Assembly (NCBI GenBank): GCA_003543215.1
Contig: DPJD01000001.1
Location: 926,924 to 990,923 of the forward strand
DNA length: 64,000 nucleotides
Direction of reading: 5' to 3'
From: Erysipelotrichaceae bacterium
GTDB taxonomy: Bacteria > Bacillota_I > Bacilli_A > Erysipelotrichales > Erysipelotrichaceae
The notes beneath the pieces are model-generated. The model did no database searches, was not told where the DNA came from, and saw nothing but the letters and a program-made list of their open reading frames with translations. Below, one piece after another: positions 25,579 through 33,332 of the stretch. The translations under genes were made by a program, and so were the position numbers. Position 1 is the first letter of the stretch. Each line of letters opens with the position of its first letter.

Positions 25579-26080
25579 GTTCGCTCCCTTGCTCATGATT
25601 TATGAGCCCTTCCATATCTTTGATGAATCGTACAATATTCATCGCTAAGGATTGTTTCAAGGCTGCTTTCGCTTCAAAATTTGGGGAAACATGGACAATG
25701 TATTCCACAATTGAATCAATCCCCACACCTAACTCGGAAATACGATATTCGAAGTTCTCTTTTTGATTGAACACATCAATCCATTCCTTTTGCACTTTAC
25801 GATTGCTTGCGGACAACCACAATTCAAAACGATTGGCTTGATGAAGATATACCAATGCTATTTTCAATTTTTTCGCTCTTAATTCTGGAGCTGAAATCGC
25901 AAAATAACTCATGTCCATATAACCCTGATAAACTTGTGTAACTTTATATTCTGGATATTTCTGTGCAAGCTCAGTTCGTAATTCTGACATGAATTTTATG
26001 ATGAAGCGATACGCTCTTTGAATATCACCCTTATCAAGTGCTTCATGATAGACCTGCAAAGCTTTTGATAGTGATGCCAT
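25571..26080 (-). CDS. Conserved protein of unknown function (DUF7000-like)
   Basis: A 169-residue soluble protein, mostly helical at the ends with a central beta region (VTQVYQGYMDMSYFAI, KKLKIALVYLHQANRFELWLS split in two). I recognise this as the protein commonly annotated DUF7000 in Bacillota, but I am not certain of that. No catalytic motif is evident. The N-terminal LSKALQVYHEALDKGDIQRAY looks like an oligomerisation helix pair. It lies 10 bases after a DUF3795 gene and overlaps the Nudix gene by 8 bases, so it is co-expressed with them. Confidence 0.7.
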   Translation of the reverse strand: MASLSKALQVYHEALDKGDIQRAYRFIIKFMSELRTELAQKYPEYKVTQVYQGYMDMSYFAISAPELRAKKLKIALVYLHQANRFELWLSASNRKVQKEWIDVFNQKENFEYRISELGVGIDSIVEYIVHVSPNFEAKAALKQSLAMNIVRFIKDMEGLINHEQGSEHA

Positions 26081-26090
26081 ACATTTCTCC

Positions 26091-26627
26091 TTATTTTCTT
26101 AAGTTTAAGACAAGCCCTTGTTTATATGCAATTTCCATAAATCGCTCTTTTGCCAATTTCGCTTTAATTTTAACATCTACGTCATTGTATTCCGACAAGC
26201 TTTTCATCACTTCACTAATATCTTTTAGGCTGAGTAGATTTACAACTAAACAAAAGAAGCGTTTATGTCGACCATCATTGAAGTCTGCAAGTAGTTCATC
26301 TAAAATAAATCGTTTCTTTCTGATTTCTTCATTGAGGACATCAAACCCTTCATGCTTAATGCGCATCAAATTGTCATGATGATTGAGATGAGATATAAAT
26401 GAATCACTTTGATTGAAACCGAGATATTCATCACATGGATAGTGCTCACACTCAAAACAATATGACACATTGGCCTTTGTTTGACTGCACCGTGCAATCT
26501 TACAAACTTGATTACCCAGTCCTCCGCCACATCCTGGACAATAGTGGTCCACGTGCATTGGACACAGCCCACAGCTTAATCCACAGAGTGCGATTTGAGT
26601 GTTTTCTCTTACAAAACTCGCCTTCAT
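26091..26627 (-). CDS. DUF3795 cysteine-rich protein
   Basis: A 178-residue protein. The first 85 residues hold clustered cysteines, CGLSCGLCPM, YCPGCGGGLGNQVCKIARC and SYCFECEHYPCDEY, as in DUF3795, which probably bind zinc or an iron-sulfur cluster. The C-terminal half is helical. Function is unknown. A second DUF3795 gene lies at 32411-32911 with a different C-terminus, so the family was acquired or expanded locally. It is 19 bases after the DUF4256 gene. Confidence 0.87.
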   Translation of the reverse strand: MKASFVRENTQIALCGLSCGLCPMHVDHYCPGCGGGLGNQVCKIARCSQTKANVSYCFECEHYPCDEYLGFNQSDSFISHLNHHDNLMRIKHEGFDVLNEEIRKKRFILDELLADFNDGRHKRFFCLVVNLLSLKDISEVMKSLSEYNDVDVKIKAKLAKERFMEIAYKQGLVLNLRK

Positions 26628-26646
26628 TATTCACCTCTCGATAAAC

Positions 26647-27201
26647 CTAGATTACGACGAATGTTCTAAATCCTCGAACACCATAATAAGATTCCGCACC
26701 ATTGTGATACACAAAAACAGTGTCATAACGTCGATCACAGAATAAGGCGCCCCCCAACTTACGTATGGTATCCGGTGTCTTGATCCAACTTGAGGTCTTT
26801 AAGTCGAATTCACCTAAGGTCTGAAGATAACGATATTGATCTTCATCTAAGAGTTCAACACCCATCTCCTTGGCCATGCCCATAGCACTTTCACTTGGTT
26901 TATTGGCTTTTCGAGATGTCCAAGCTTCTGGATCATAACATAAACTCAATCTACCTTTCGGTGTCTCCTTGGAACAATCAAAGAAAGTATAGGTATCGTT
27001 CGATGGATCGTAAGCTACGACATCCACCTCACCTCCACTTTCTTCCATGGCAAAGAGTTTAAGGAGTGCAGTTGGATTTGCTCTGAGCTTCCCTTCGACT
27101 TTTGTCCAGTCTAGATTTGAATGGCGTTGCATGTTTTTGGTGAAACGATCGTTTAAGATATTGATGAGATCATCAATTTGAGTCTGATTCAAATTCTTCA
27201 T
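26647..27201 (-). CDS. DUF4256 protein
   Basis: A 184-residue protein with the strongly conserved DUF4256 pattern: NPTALLKLFAMEESGGEVDVV, FFDCSKETPKGRLSLCYD, AMGMAKEMGVELLDEDQY, TSSWIKTPDTIRKLGGALFCD and VFVYHNGAESYYGVRGFR (quoted in pieces). The family is widespread in bacteria with no known activity; its fixed Asp, Cys and His/Asn residues hint at an enzyme. ATG 27201 follows GGAAAGGAATATCT; a longer frame upstream is not supported. Confidence 0.92.
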   Translation of the reverse strand: MKNLNQTQIDDLINILNDRFTKNMQRHSNLDWTKVEGKLRANPTALLKLFAMEESGGEVDVVAYDPSNDTYTFFDCSKETPKGRLSLCYDPEAWTSRKANKPSESAMGMAKEMGVELLDEDQYRYLQTLGEFDLKTSSWIKTPDTIRKLGGALFCDRRYDTVFVYHNGAESYYGVRGFRTFVVI

Positions 27202-27233
27202 AGATATTCCTTTCCGATAACACTGGGTTATCT

Positions 27234-27518
27234 TCAAATCAATGCTTGTATGTTGACCATAACGTTATCACCTGCTTGTTTGTTCAAACACTTGCGTATT
27301 GTTTTAGTTAATCCAATGATATAACAAACACTTCCATCCAAATTCTTGATGCCCATGTTCACGATGCTTCCGTCATAAGGATATCCATCAAAGGTCGCAT
27401 GTACCTTGATGCGTCCTTTGCCAAACTCTTTTCTAAGATCGTAGGGAAAAATCACATAAGCCCCATCCAAATCATGTACCTTTTGGATCACCGCTTCAAA
27501 AGCATAGATGTCTTGCAT
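27234..27518 (-). CDS. DUF1905 protein
   Basis: A 94-residue beta-barrel-type protein with the DUF1905 pattern: FEAVIQKVHDLDGAYVIFP, FGKGRIKVHATFDGYPYDGS, MGIKNLDGSVCYIIGLTKTIRKCL and GDNVMVNI. Function unknown. In many genomes DUF1905 is near or fused to YdeI/DUF1801-type domains, and here a DUF1801 gene precedes it by 2 bases, which supports a shared role. Confidence 0.9.
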   Translation of the reverse strand: MQDIYAFEAVIQKVHDLDGAYVIFPYDLRKEFGKGRIKVHATFDGYPYDGSIVNMGIKNLDGSVCYIIGLTKTIRKCLNKQAGDNVMVNIQALI

Positions 27519-27520
27519 GT

Positions 27521-27970
27521 TTATCGTTTCAAGATTGCTTCATATTGAGCAATGTATTCGTCCACCGTAATTTTCTGACAAAGTTCTGCTAACAAGTCAA
27601 ATGGAATATGTTCGAAATTTTTGAACCGGATACAACTTTTACCCATATCCAACTTGCTTACACTTTGTTGGGCATAGGCATTTTCAAACCATTTCATTAA
27701 ATCAGGACTTCCATATAAGCCCATATGGTAAAGTGCAATATGGTTCTTTTGTGCTGCCATGGAGATAAAAGGTAAAGGTCCACCTTTAGTGGCGTGATAC
27801 CCTTTAGGATAGCGTGACAAAGGCACGACATAGTTGAGCATACCATTCGACACATCGACTTCAAAGCCTGTTGGAAGATTGGTTGTGATGATCGAGTGCA
27901 GTTTCGTGACGATTTCTTTGCGATCCTCTGATACAGTGTCTAAGAATAATTGTATTTGTTGATTTTGCAT
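27521..27970 (-). CDS. DUF1801 protein
   Basis: A 149-residue DUF1801 protein: DRKEIVTKLHSII, FEVDVSNGMLNYVVPLSRYP, LPFISMAAQKNHIALYHMGLYG and SCIRFKNFEHIPFDLL. This subtype carries the longer central loop seen in Bacillota YdhG-like proteins. It is the first gene of the seven-gene accessory operon; ATG 27970 has AGG upstream and the promoter at 27999-28029 lies directly before it. Confidence 0.88.
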   Translation of the reverse strand: MQNQQIQLFLDTVSEDRKEIVTKLHSIITTNLPTGFEVDVSNGMLNYVVPLSRYPKGYHATKGGPLPFISMAAQKNHIALYHMGLYGSPDLMKWFENAYAQQSVSKLDMGKSCIRFKNFEHIPFDLLAELCQKITVDEYIAQYEAILKR

Positions 27971-27998
27971 ACAGATACCTATTATCTTTCGTAACTTC

Positions 27999-28029
27999 AT
28001 TATAGTGGATTAATAAGAATTCGTGTCAA
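27999..28029 (-). promoter_or_regulatory. Promoter for the DUF1801-to-pentapeptide operon
   Basis: Consensus TTGACA (28024-28029) and consensus TATAAT (27999-28004) on the minus strand, with a slightly long 19-base spacer, 29 bases before the ATG at 27970. Confidence 0.65.
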
Positions 28030-28072
28030 ATACACACTTATGTTGTTATTCCCAAATATAAATAAGAAATGA

Positions 28073-28936
28073 CTAATTACTTGAGCTGAAACTACTCAAG
28101 TTTTCAAGGGCGAAGGATTTGAATGTTCGCGGTTCACGACCAGTCAGTTCATTAAATGTTTTGGTTATGGCTTGGGCACTGCCCATTCTTGTCATTAAAT
28201 AAAGCGCAACGGTCACATTGACATAGTTCATATCTAGTTTCCGCTTAAAGACATAGCGAAACCAATACCTTATGAAATCTGGTTTTGCATAAGTAATTTC
28301 TCGTTCAGTAACATCACTTAAAATCGCTGCTATTTCATCATAATCAAGAGCTTGGGAGCCCGTTATCGTATGGGCTGTGTTTTTAAATCGATTCACATCA
28401 TGTAAAACAGTTGCCGTTGCCAAACCAATGTCTTTGGCATCAATGAAACTGGCTTTGCTTTTACCCGCTGGTATGAAGATCATGTCGTCTTCCTTAATTT
28501 CATTGGCATGAATACCAGATATATTTTGCATGAAAAAGCCAGGTCGTATGTGCGCATAAGGAATTCCTGAGTGCTCGATGTATTTTTCAATTTTATGATG
28601 AGGTGGAATAGTGTTCTTTTCAACTCCCATTAACGATAGAAACGAAATCAATTCAATCTGTTTTGTTTTTAGATGGTCGATGAATAGATAAAGATCTTCA
28701 GGCTTACCCAAATGAGGTGGACGCATTAAGAAGACACGATTCACGTCTTTTGTTGCCGCTTCAAACGTTTCGCTCTTAGTAAAATCCAAACACACTGATT
28801 TGACATCCAAACCAAACAGTTTTTGAAGTTTGTGGATGTCCGTTCCTGCAACGACAACATGCTCATTGAGTTCCAATAAGGACTGTACGACATAGGTTCC
28901 CACATTACCGGATGCGCCTGTTACTAGTACGCTCAT
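28073..28936 (-). CDS. NmrA-like NAD(P)-binding reductase
   Basis: A 287-residue extended/atypical SDR. It has TGASGNVGTYVVQSL at residue 6, FLMRPPHLG after strand 4, HHKIEKYIEHSGIPYAHIRPGFF (in parts) and SFIDAKDIGLATATVL, all as in NmrA/QOR2-type quinone reductases that recycle NAD(P)H or respond to redox state. Substrate unknown. It overlaps the MarR gene by 4 bases, so it is the likely regulated target of that repressor through the operator at 29368-29394. Confidence 0.9.
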   Translation of the reverse strand: MSVLVTGASGNVGTYVVQSLLELNEHVVVAGTDIHKLQKLFGLDVKSVCLDFTKSETFEAATKDVNRVFLMRPPHLGKPEDLYLFIDHLKTKQIELISFLSLMGVEKNTIPPHHKIEKYIEHSGIPYAHIRPGFFMQNISGIHANEIKEDDMIFIPAGKSKASFIDAKDIGLATATVLHDVNRFKNTAHTITGSQALDYDEIAAILSDVTEREITYAKPDFIRYWFRYVFKRKLDMNYVNVTVALYLMTRMGSAQAITKTFNELTGREPRTFKSFALENLSSFSSSN

Positions 28937-29358
28937 TGTTCAATACTTTCAAGTATTTGGTTTGCCGATGCCATCAGGTCGATAAACTGATTGAATCGTT
29001 CAGTTCCCATTTCATTTTTAACCATTTCAATGGCATTGTAATGTTCGTTGATGGTTGTCTCGACCAAGGCATTTCCAGAATCCGTGATCATTAAGTAATA
29101 GCTTCGTTTATCATGCAGTGTTTCCGACTTACTTATATAACCATGAATCAACAGCGCATTGATCATGGCTGTCACACTGGGTTTGCTTATTCTAAAATAT
29201 TGACTGATCATAAGGGGTGTCACGGGTTCAGGCTGTTTTTGAATATAAATCAGCACGCCCATTTCACTGGAACGAATCGGAAGTTCAGCTTTGATTTTCA
29301 TTTTCAATCGACAAAAAATACTCATGATTTCTGCACTGCGAAGTATATCTGGAAGCAT
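28933..29358 (-). CDS. MarR-family transcriptional regulator
   Basis: A 141-residue winged-helix regulator: MGVLIYIQKQPEPVTPLMISQYF, SKPSVTAMINALLIHGYI, and the wing SETLHDKRSYYLMITDSG, with dimerising helices at both ends. It is the first gene of a two-gene unit with the NmrA-like reductase. A perfect inverted repeat lies ten bases before its ATG across the promoter, so it almost certainly represses itself. The ligand is unknown. TAGGAGAAGAT gives the ribosome binding site. Confidence 0.93.
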   Translation of the reverse strand: MLPDILRSAEIMSIFCRLKMKIKAELPIRSSEMGVLIYIQKQPEPVTPLMISQYFRISKPSVTAMINALLIHGYISKSETLHDKRSYYLMITDSGNALVETTINEHYNAIEMVKNEMGTERFNQFIDLMASANQILESIEQ

Positions 29359-29367
29359 ATCTTCTCC

Positions 29368-29394
29368 TATATAGTTAGTCTAACTAACTATATA
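29368..29394. promoter_or_regulatory. MarR operator, perfect 11-base inverted repeat
   Basis: TATATAGTTAG (29368-29378) and CTAACTATATA (29384-29394) flank a five-base centre TCTAA. It covers the start site and the edge of the -10 of the marR-nmrA promoter and also the stop codon of the exporter reading frame. Confidence 0.82.
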
Positions 29395-31250
29395 GTACAC
29401 TCTTGATATCCAATGTCAATCTTATCGACAGTATTCGACTCCGTTTCATCACGTTTGAATTGCGTTTCATAGAGTTCGGTATAGAGTCCATTCAATTTGA
29501 GCAAGTCCGTATGGCTACCTCTCTCAATGATGGATCCTTCTTTCATGACCAAAATCTCATCTGCTTTTAAAATCGTTGATAAGCGATGTGCAATGATGAT
29601 GCTTGTCCGAGATGCGATCAAAGGCTCGATGGCTGTCTGGATGGCATGTTCCGTGATGGAATCTAAGGAAGAAGTTGCCTCATCAAAGATCAAGATCTTG
29701 GGATCCTTTAATAAAACGCGTGCGATTGATAAACGTTGTTTTTCTCCACCAGAGAGCTTCAGACCTCGATTTCCGGCCATCGCATCATAGGCATCTGTTT
29801 GGCTGATGATGAAGTCATGGATGTTTGCTTTCTTACATGCGTCAATCAGTTCCTCTTCACGCGCATCTTCGTTCGCATATAAAAGATTCTCACGGATTGT
29901 CCCATTGAACAGATAGGTATCTTGCGTTACGATTCCAATTTGTTAATGCAAGAAGTTTAAATCCAATACGCGAACATCGATCCCATCGAACTTGATGCTT
30001 CCTTCACTGACATCGTACAAGCGTGGAATCAAGTTGATGATTGTACTTTTACCTGTACCGGATGGTCCAACGATTGCGATGCTTTTTCCACTTTCCAATT
30101 TGAAACTGATGTCTTTTAGAATGGTTCGTGTTGGTTCATAGGCAAAATAGACATGTTCGAATTCAAGCTTACCTTTTGCCTCTTTTGGTAAGATCGCATT
30201 CGAATCATTATTGATTTCAATCGGCATGTCAAAATATTCAAAGATACGGGTAAACAAAGCCATGGATCGTATCCATTCAACTTGTATACCCAACAAAGCA
30301 TTGACTGGCGCATACATGCGACCTAAGAGTGCCACAAGTACGGTAATATCACCTACGGATAATTCCGCATCGTATCGCATCATCAGAAGACCCCCGACAA
30401 AATAGATCATCATGGGACCGAAGTTGGAGAATGTATTGATGAAAACTCTAAACCAACGACCAGCCATACGTTCACGAATATTGAATTGAATCATCTTTTT
30501 ATTCAAGTCTTCATAGCGTTCATATTCATAATCTTCTTTGTTATAAAGTTTAACCAACATCTGACCACTGACAGAGAGTGTTTCATTGAGGATACCATTG
30601 ATCTTGTCATTGTAAGCTTGAGCATCGCGCGTCAGTGTCCATCGTGTCTTCCCAACTTGTTTGGTTGGAAGAATGAACAAAGGAATGAGTAGAACCCCTA
30701 AGCTCGCTAGAATCCAATTTCGAGAGAACATCGCAATCAAGGCCACAACCAATGTGATGACATTGGACAATATACTTGTCAATGTGTTTGACATGATTTG
30801 TTGGACACCGGAGATGTCACTGGTCATGCGTGTTATGATATCCCCTTGTTTATGGGTTGTGAAGAAACGATGCGACATTGCTTGAAGATGTTTAAACATC
30901 TGTGTACGCATATCAAACGTTATGTGTTGTGCGATCCAAGTATTGATATAACTTTCCAATACATCGATTAGATTTGCCCCCAATCCTACAACAAGTGTAA
31001 AAATAATTAATCGGATGAGCGCATCCAAATCTCTTCCAATCAGTCCTTCATCGATGATTCGACCTGTCAATATTGAGGGAAGTAATCTTAAAACTGAGGT
31101 GATGATGATTGTTAAGAGCACAAAGCTCATTTGAACCCAATAAGGTTTCAAATACGATCCAATACGTAGAAGTAGAGCGCATGAGACTTTTACACGATTC
31201 GCTTTCTCTTCATCCGTGAGATACCCACGGTTGCGTCCACCCCTACTCAT
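29388..31250 (-). pseudogene. ABC exporter (multidrug type, fused permease-ATPase) interrupted by an in-frame stop
   Basis: One continuous frame of 621 codons encodes six membrane helices (about residues 35-330) followed by an ATPase domain. Walker A is GPSGTGKST; then a TAA at 29943-29945 follows DLNFLH, and the frame continues without shift into QIGIVTQD (Q-loop), LSGGEKQR (signature), ILIFDEATSSLD (Walker B) and IIAHRLST (H-loop). A single base change in a Lys, Glu or Gln codon would explain it. The truncated product would lack the Q-loop, signature and Walker B and could not hydrolyse ATP normally. It overlaps the marR gene before it by 4 bases. Otherwise it resembles BmrA/YheH-type drug exporters. 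A sequencing error is the main alternative. Confidence 0.88.
29392..29419 (-). promoter_or_regulatory. Promoter for the marR-nmrA unit
   Basis: Consensus TTGACA (29414-29419), 16-base spacer, TACTAT (29392-29397) on the minus strand. The -35 lies downstream of the exporter's catalytic core, within its last codons. Confidence 0.65.
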
Positions 31251-31714
31251 CTCCAATGTCCGTGACGTTGTCCTTTAGGTTCCAACTGTGTCAATTCCTC
31301 AAGACCATCAGATAATTTCGTTGCGAGCTTTGACAATTCAATCGCTTCTTCTTCACTCAAAATGCCTGCGACACTCGTGTGGAATGCGGCACGTTCTTGT
31401 TTAATGGCTTCTAGTTGTTCAATCCCCTTCGCCTGAAGCTGAACCATAAAAATACGTTGATCATTCTCATAACGAGTTCTCATGATAAGTTCATCACGTT
31501 CAAGATCACCCAGTTTTTCGTTAAGGGATGAAGGTCGCATATCCAAAAGTTCAGCCAATTCTCGTGTTGATATGCCTTCATGTTTCTGAATGAGCGCAAG
31601 GATGCGATAGACACTCCGTCCTCCGCGGCTGTTTGTCGAATGTCCTCTTCGTAATAAACGCATTACACGATCAAGTGATGCCAACATGGTTTCGTTTGGG
31701 TTTAGTTCTGTCAT
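31247..31714 (-). CDS. MarR-family regulator of the adjacent ABC exporter
   Basis: A 155-residue MarR protein: RSVYRILALIQKHEGISTRELA, MRPSSLNEKLGDLERDELI, TRYENDQRIFMVQLQAKG, and a His/Lys-rich C-terminus EPKGQRHGHWR. MarR genes immediately before fused ABC exporters are a common arrangement in Bacillota, where the pair provides drug-inducible efflux. The exporter start overlaps this gene's stop by 4 bases. A 16-base perfect palindrome sits just before the ribosome binding site AAAGGAG. Confidence 0.93.
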   Translation of the reverse strand: MTELNPNETMLASLDRVMRLLRRGHSTNSRGGRSVYRILALIQKHEGISTRELAELLDMRPSSLNEKLGDLERDELIMRTRYENDQRIFMVQLQAKGIEQLEAIKQERAAFHTSVAGILSEEEAIELSKLATKLSDGLEELTQLEPKGQRHGHWR

Positions 31715-31728
31715 TTTAATCTCCTTTA

Positions 31729-31744
31729 TAACAGGTACCTGTTA
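31729..31744. promoter_or_regulatory. MarR operator, perfect 16-base palindrome
   Basis: TAACAGGTACCTGTTA (31729-31744) lies between the -10 and the ribosome binding site of the marR-exporter unit, covering the expected transcription start. Confidence 0.82.
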
Positions 31745-31772
31745 ATGTATAGCTAAATAAAAACGATGTCAG
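31744..31772 (-). promoter_or_regulatory. Promoter for the marR-exporter unit
   Basis: CTGACA (31767-31772), 17-base spacer, TACATT (31744-31749) on the minus strand. The -35 is embedded in the terminator hairpin of the gene upstream. Confidence 0.6.
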
Positions 31773-31781
31773 TACATCGTT
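31755..31781 (-). terminator. Intrinsic terminator after the GyrI-like gene
   Basis: AACGATGT/ACATCGTT arms (31762-31769 and 31774-31781), loop CAGT, followed on the minus strand by TTTTTATTT. It begins in the stop codon of the GyrI-like gene and contains the -35 of the next promoter. Confidence 0.75.
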
Positions 31782-32424
31782 AAATCACTTCAATAATAGG
31801 ATGACGGATCACCGTTTTTAATTTCTCAGCTGGAACTTTTCGTGGATCACTGAGATAGATTTCATGATGTTGCCATAAGCCCTTCATCTCCGTTTGATAA
31901 CCATTCTTTTCTACAAAGGCATCAAGTCTTGCGATGGTAGCTGGTTCATCATCATATGCGCCGACATGCATCAACTGTACGCACAAGCCTTCTTCATAGC
32001 GTTTGAATCGTGCTTTATTCGCATCCATTTCAGGGTTCTTCTGGATGAGTGTTAAAAGTGCTTTATTGAAGATTTCTTCACTGATGAAATCAGGTTGACG
32101 AATCATCATGATCCAATTGAAATCAGCTTTACGTTCTTTGACTCTACCATCAAAGATCTCCTCGTCAAACCACCATAAGCCTTCTAATGGAAAGACGATA
32201 TAGTCGGTATACCCTAATGGTTTATCCTGTTTCTTTAAGCCCATTTTAATCGAATAAGAAAGTGAGTAAAGCATACCAACGGCTTCCTTATACTCAACTG
32301 ATTTGTTGGGATCACCCTTCCCTTCAATCATGATATACGTCATCGAGGGTACATTGATGAGATTGGGTTCGGTTTTGGGTTGATAGAGATCTTTGTATGC
32401 CTTTTTATAATCAAGTTTGTCCAT
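31780..32424 (-). CDS. GyrI-like small-molecule-binding domain protein
   Basis: A 214-residue stand-alone GyrI-like (SOUL/effector-binding) protein: YKKAYKDLYQPKTEPNLI, SMTYIMIEGKGDPN, YTDYIVFPLEGLWWF, VQLMHVGAYDDEPATIARLDAF and LWQHHEIYLSDPRKVPAEKLKTVIRHPI (in parts). These motifs define the subgroup with two GyrI halves, thought to bind or hydrolyse lipophilic drugs. ATG 32424 follows GGAGG. It overlaps the preceding DUF3795 gene by 14 bases. Neighbouring MarR and exporter genes make a xenobiotic-handling role plausible but unproven. Confidence 0.9.
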   Translation of the reverse strand: MDKLDYKKAYKDLYQPKTEPNLINVPSMTYIMIEGKGDPNKSVEYKEAVGMLYSLSYSIKMGLKKQDKPLGYTDYIVFPLEGLWWFDEEIFDGRVKERKADFNWIMMIRQPDFISEEIFNKALLTLIQKNPEMDANKARFKRYEEGLCVQLMHVGAYDDEPATIARLDAFVEKNGYQTEMKGLWQHHEIYLSDPRKVPAEKLKTVIRHPIIEVI

Positions 32425-32911
32425 TGGTATCCTCCGATACATCATCCCATCGATATTTCCTATTTTGGACCAGTTTATCGAGATCACATCTTAAACACAA
32501 TCCATTGTGGCAACAAATCCTTCCACCACATTTTGGACATTTCCACTTTTCAGTTTCTTTATTTAGGAACTGCTCCATACCATTTGCTTTTATATAATCA
32601 AGGTTTTCAATCATACTCATATGGTATTTTGTTCGATAACGCTTATCCAAACTTTTGAGACGCTTACATGGATAAGCTTCACATTCGATACAAAATCGTA
32701 CAGAACCTCTCCCAAGCTTCTCACAAGCATCCGCCATATGTTTACAGTTCTCACCTCGTGGGATACAACCCGGACAATACCGTCGATGAAACCCCAGTTT
32801 ATTGATGTCTAAGACTCCAAATTGGTAAGCAACGCATAATGAACAGTTCATTCCACAAGGAGCGATAAGGTTTTGGCTATGTAAATTCAGATTTCTTTGA
32901 TTATTATCCAT
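32411..32911 (-). CDS. DUF3795 cysteine-rich protein (second copy)
   Basis: A 166-residue protein with cysteine clusters CGMNCSLCVAY, YCPGCIPRGENCKHM, ACEKLGRG, FCIECEAYPCKRL and a C-terminal zinc-ribbon-like CPKCGGRICCHNGLCLRC. The N-terminal part is the DUF3795 domain, and the extra C-terminal ribbon distinguishes it from the copy at 26091-26627. Metal binding is likely; function unknown. It overlaps the GyrI-like gene by 14 bases, so the two are co-translated. Confidence 0.87.
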   Translation of the reverse strand: MDNNQRNLNLHSQNLIAPCGMNCSLCVAYQFGVLDINKLGFHRRYCPGCIPRGENCKHMADACEKLGRGSVRFCIECEAYPCKRLKSLDKRYRTKYHMSMIENLDYIKANGMEQFLNKETEKWKCPKCGGRICCHNGLCLRCDLDKLVQNRKYRWDDVSEDTNGQT

Positions 32912-32976
32912 CTCTAACCTTTTGTCGCGATAAATGATACTAACTTTATTTATGTCCTTACGATTTTAAACTTGAT

Positions 32977-33294
32977 TTAACGATTGAACCAAGCTTCTAG
33001 AATCACACCATAGACGATTCCCGCCCCAAAACTTACAGGGTCCACAAAGCCTGTAGAACTGTAGAATGCAAAAGAAACTAAAAGTCCTAGAACTCCCCCA
33101 CGAATCAATGCGTTGGTCTTATTTGAATTCGACCATGGAGCTCCAATGACAAGACCAATGATAACGCGATTGAACCAAAGAGCAAATATAAATACAGGGT
33201 CTGCTGTAAATCCAGAACGAATCGATGCTCCTACAACACAAACTACCCCCAACAGTGCACCACCGATCAGTGCTTCAATCATTCTTTTCTTCAT
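32977..33294 (-). CDS. Small membrane protein of unknown function
   Basis: A 105-residue protein with four predicted hydrophobic segments (IGGALLGVVCVVGASI, PVFIFALWFNRVIIGLVIG, GGVLGLLVSFAFYS, FGAGIVYGVILEAWF). The glycine-rich helices and NRVIIGLVIGAP resemble small uncharacterised integral proteins of Bacillota. No functional motif is seen. The ATG follows AAAAAAGGAAATGA. It sits 65 bases before the DUF3795 gene on the same strand. Confidence 0.75.
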   Translation of the reverse strand: MKKRMIEALIGGALLGVVCVVGASIRSGFTADPVFIFALWFNRVIIGLVIGAPWSNSNKTNALIRGGVLGLLVSFAFYSSTGFVDPVSFGAGIVYGVILEAWFNR

Positions 33295-33332
33295 TTCATT
33301 TCCTTTTTTTGAGAACTTAGATTGTGTATGAA

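Noticed and set aside
26366..26644. Open frames antisense to DUF3795 and elsewhere (for example 9069, 14349, 49353)
   Set aside because: They lie opposite well-supported genes, lack ribosome binding sites and show no domain pattern.
29943..29945. Recoded stop codon in the ABC exporter
   Set aside because: TAA ends many genes here (for example murB and tcdA) and no selenocysteine or pyrrolysine context applies, so a nonsense mutation or sequencing error is the simpler reading.
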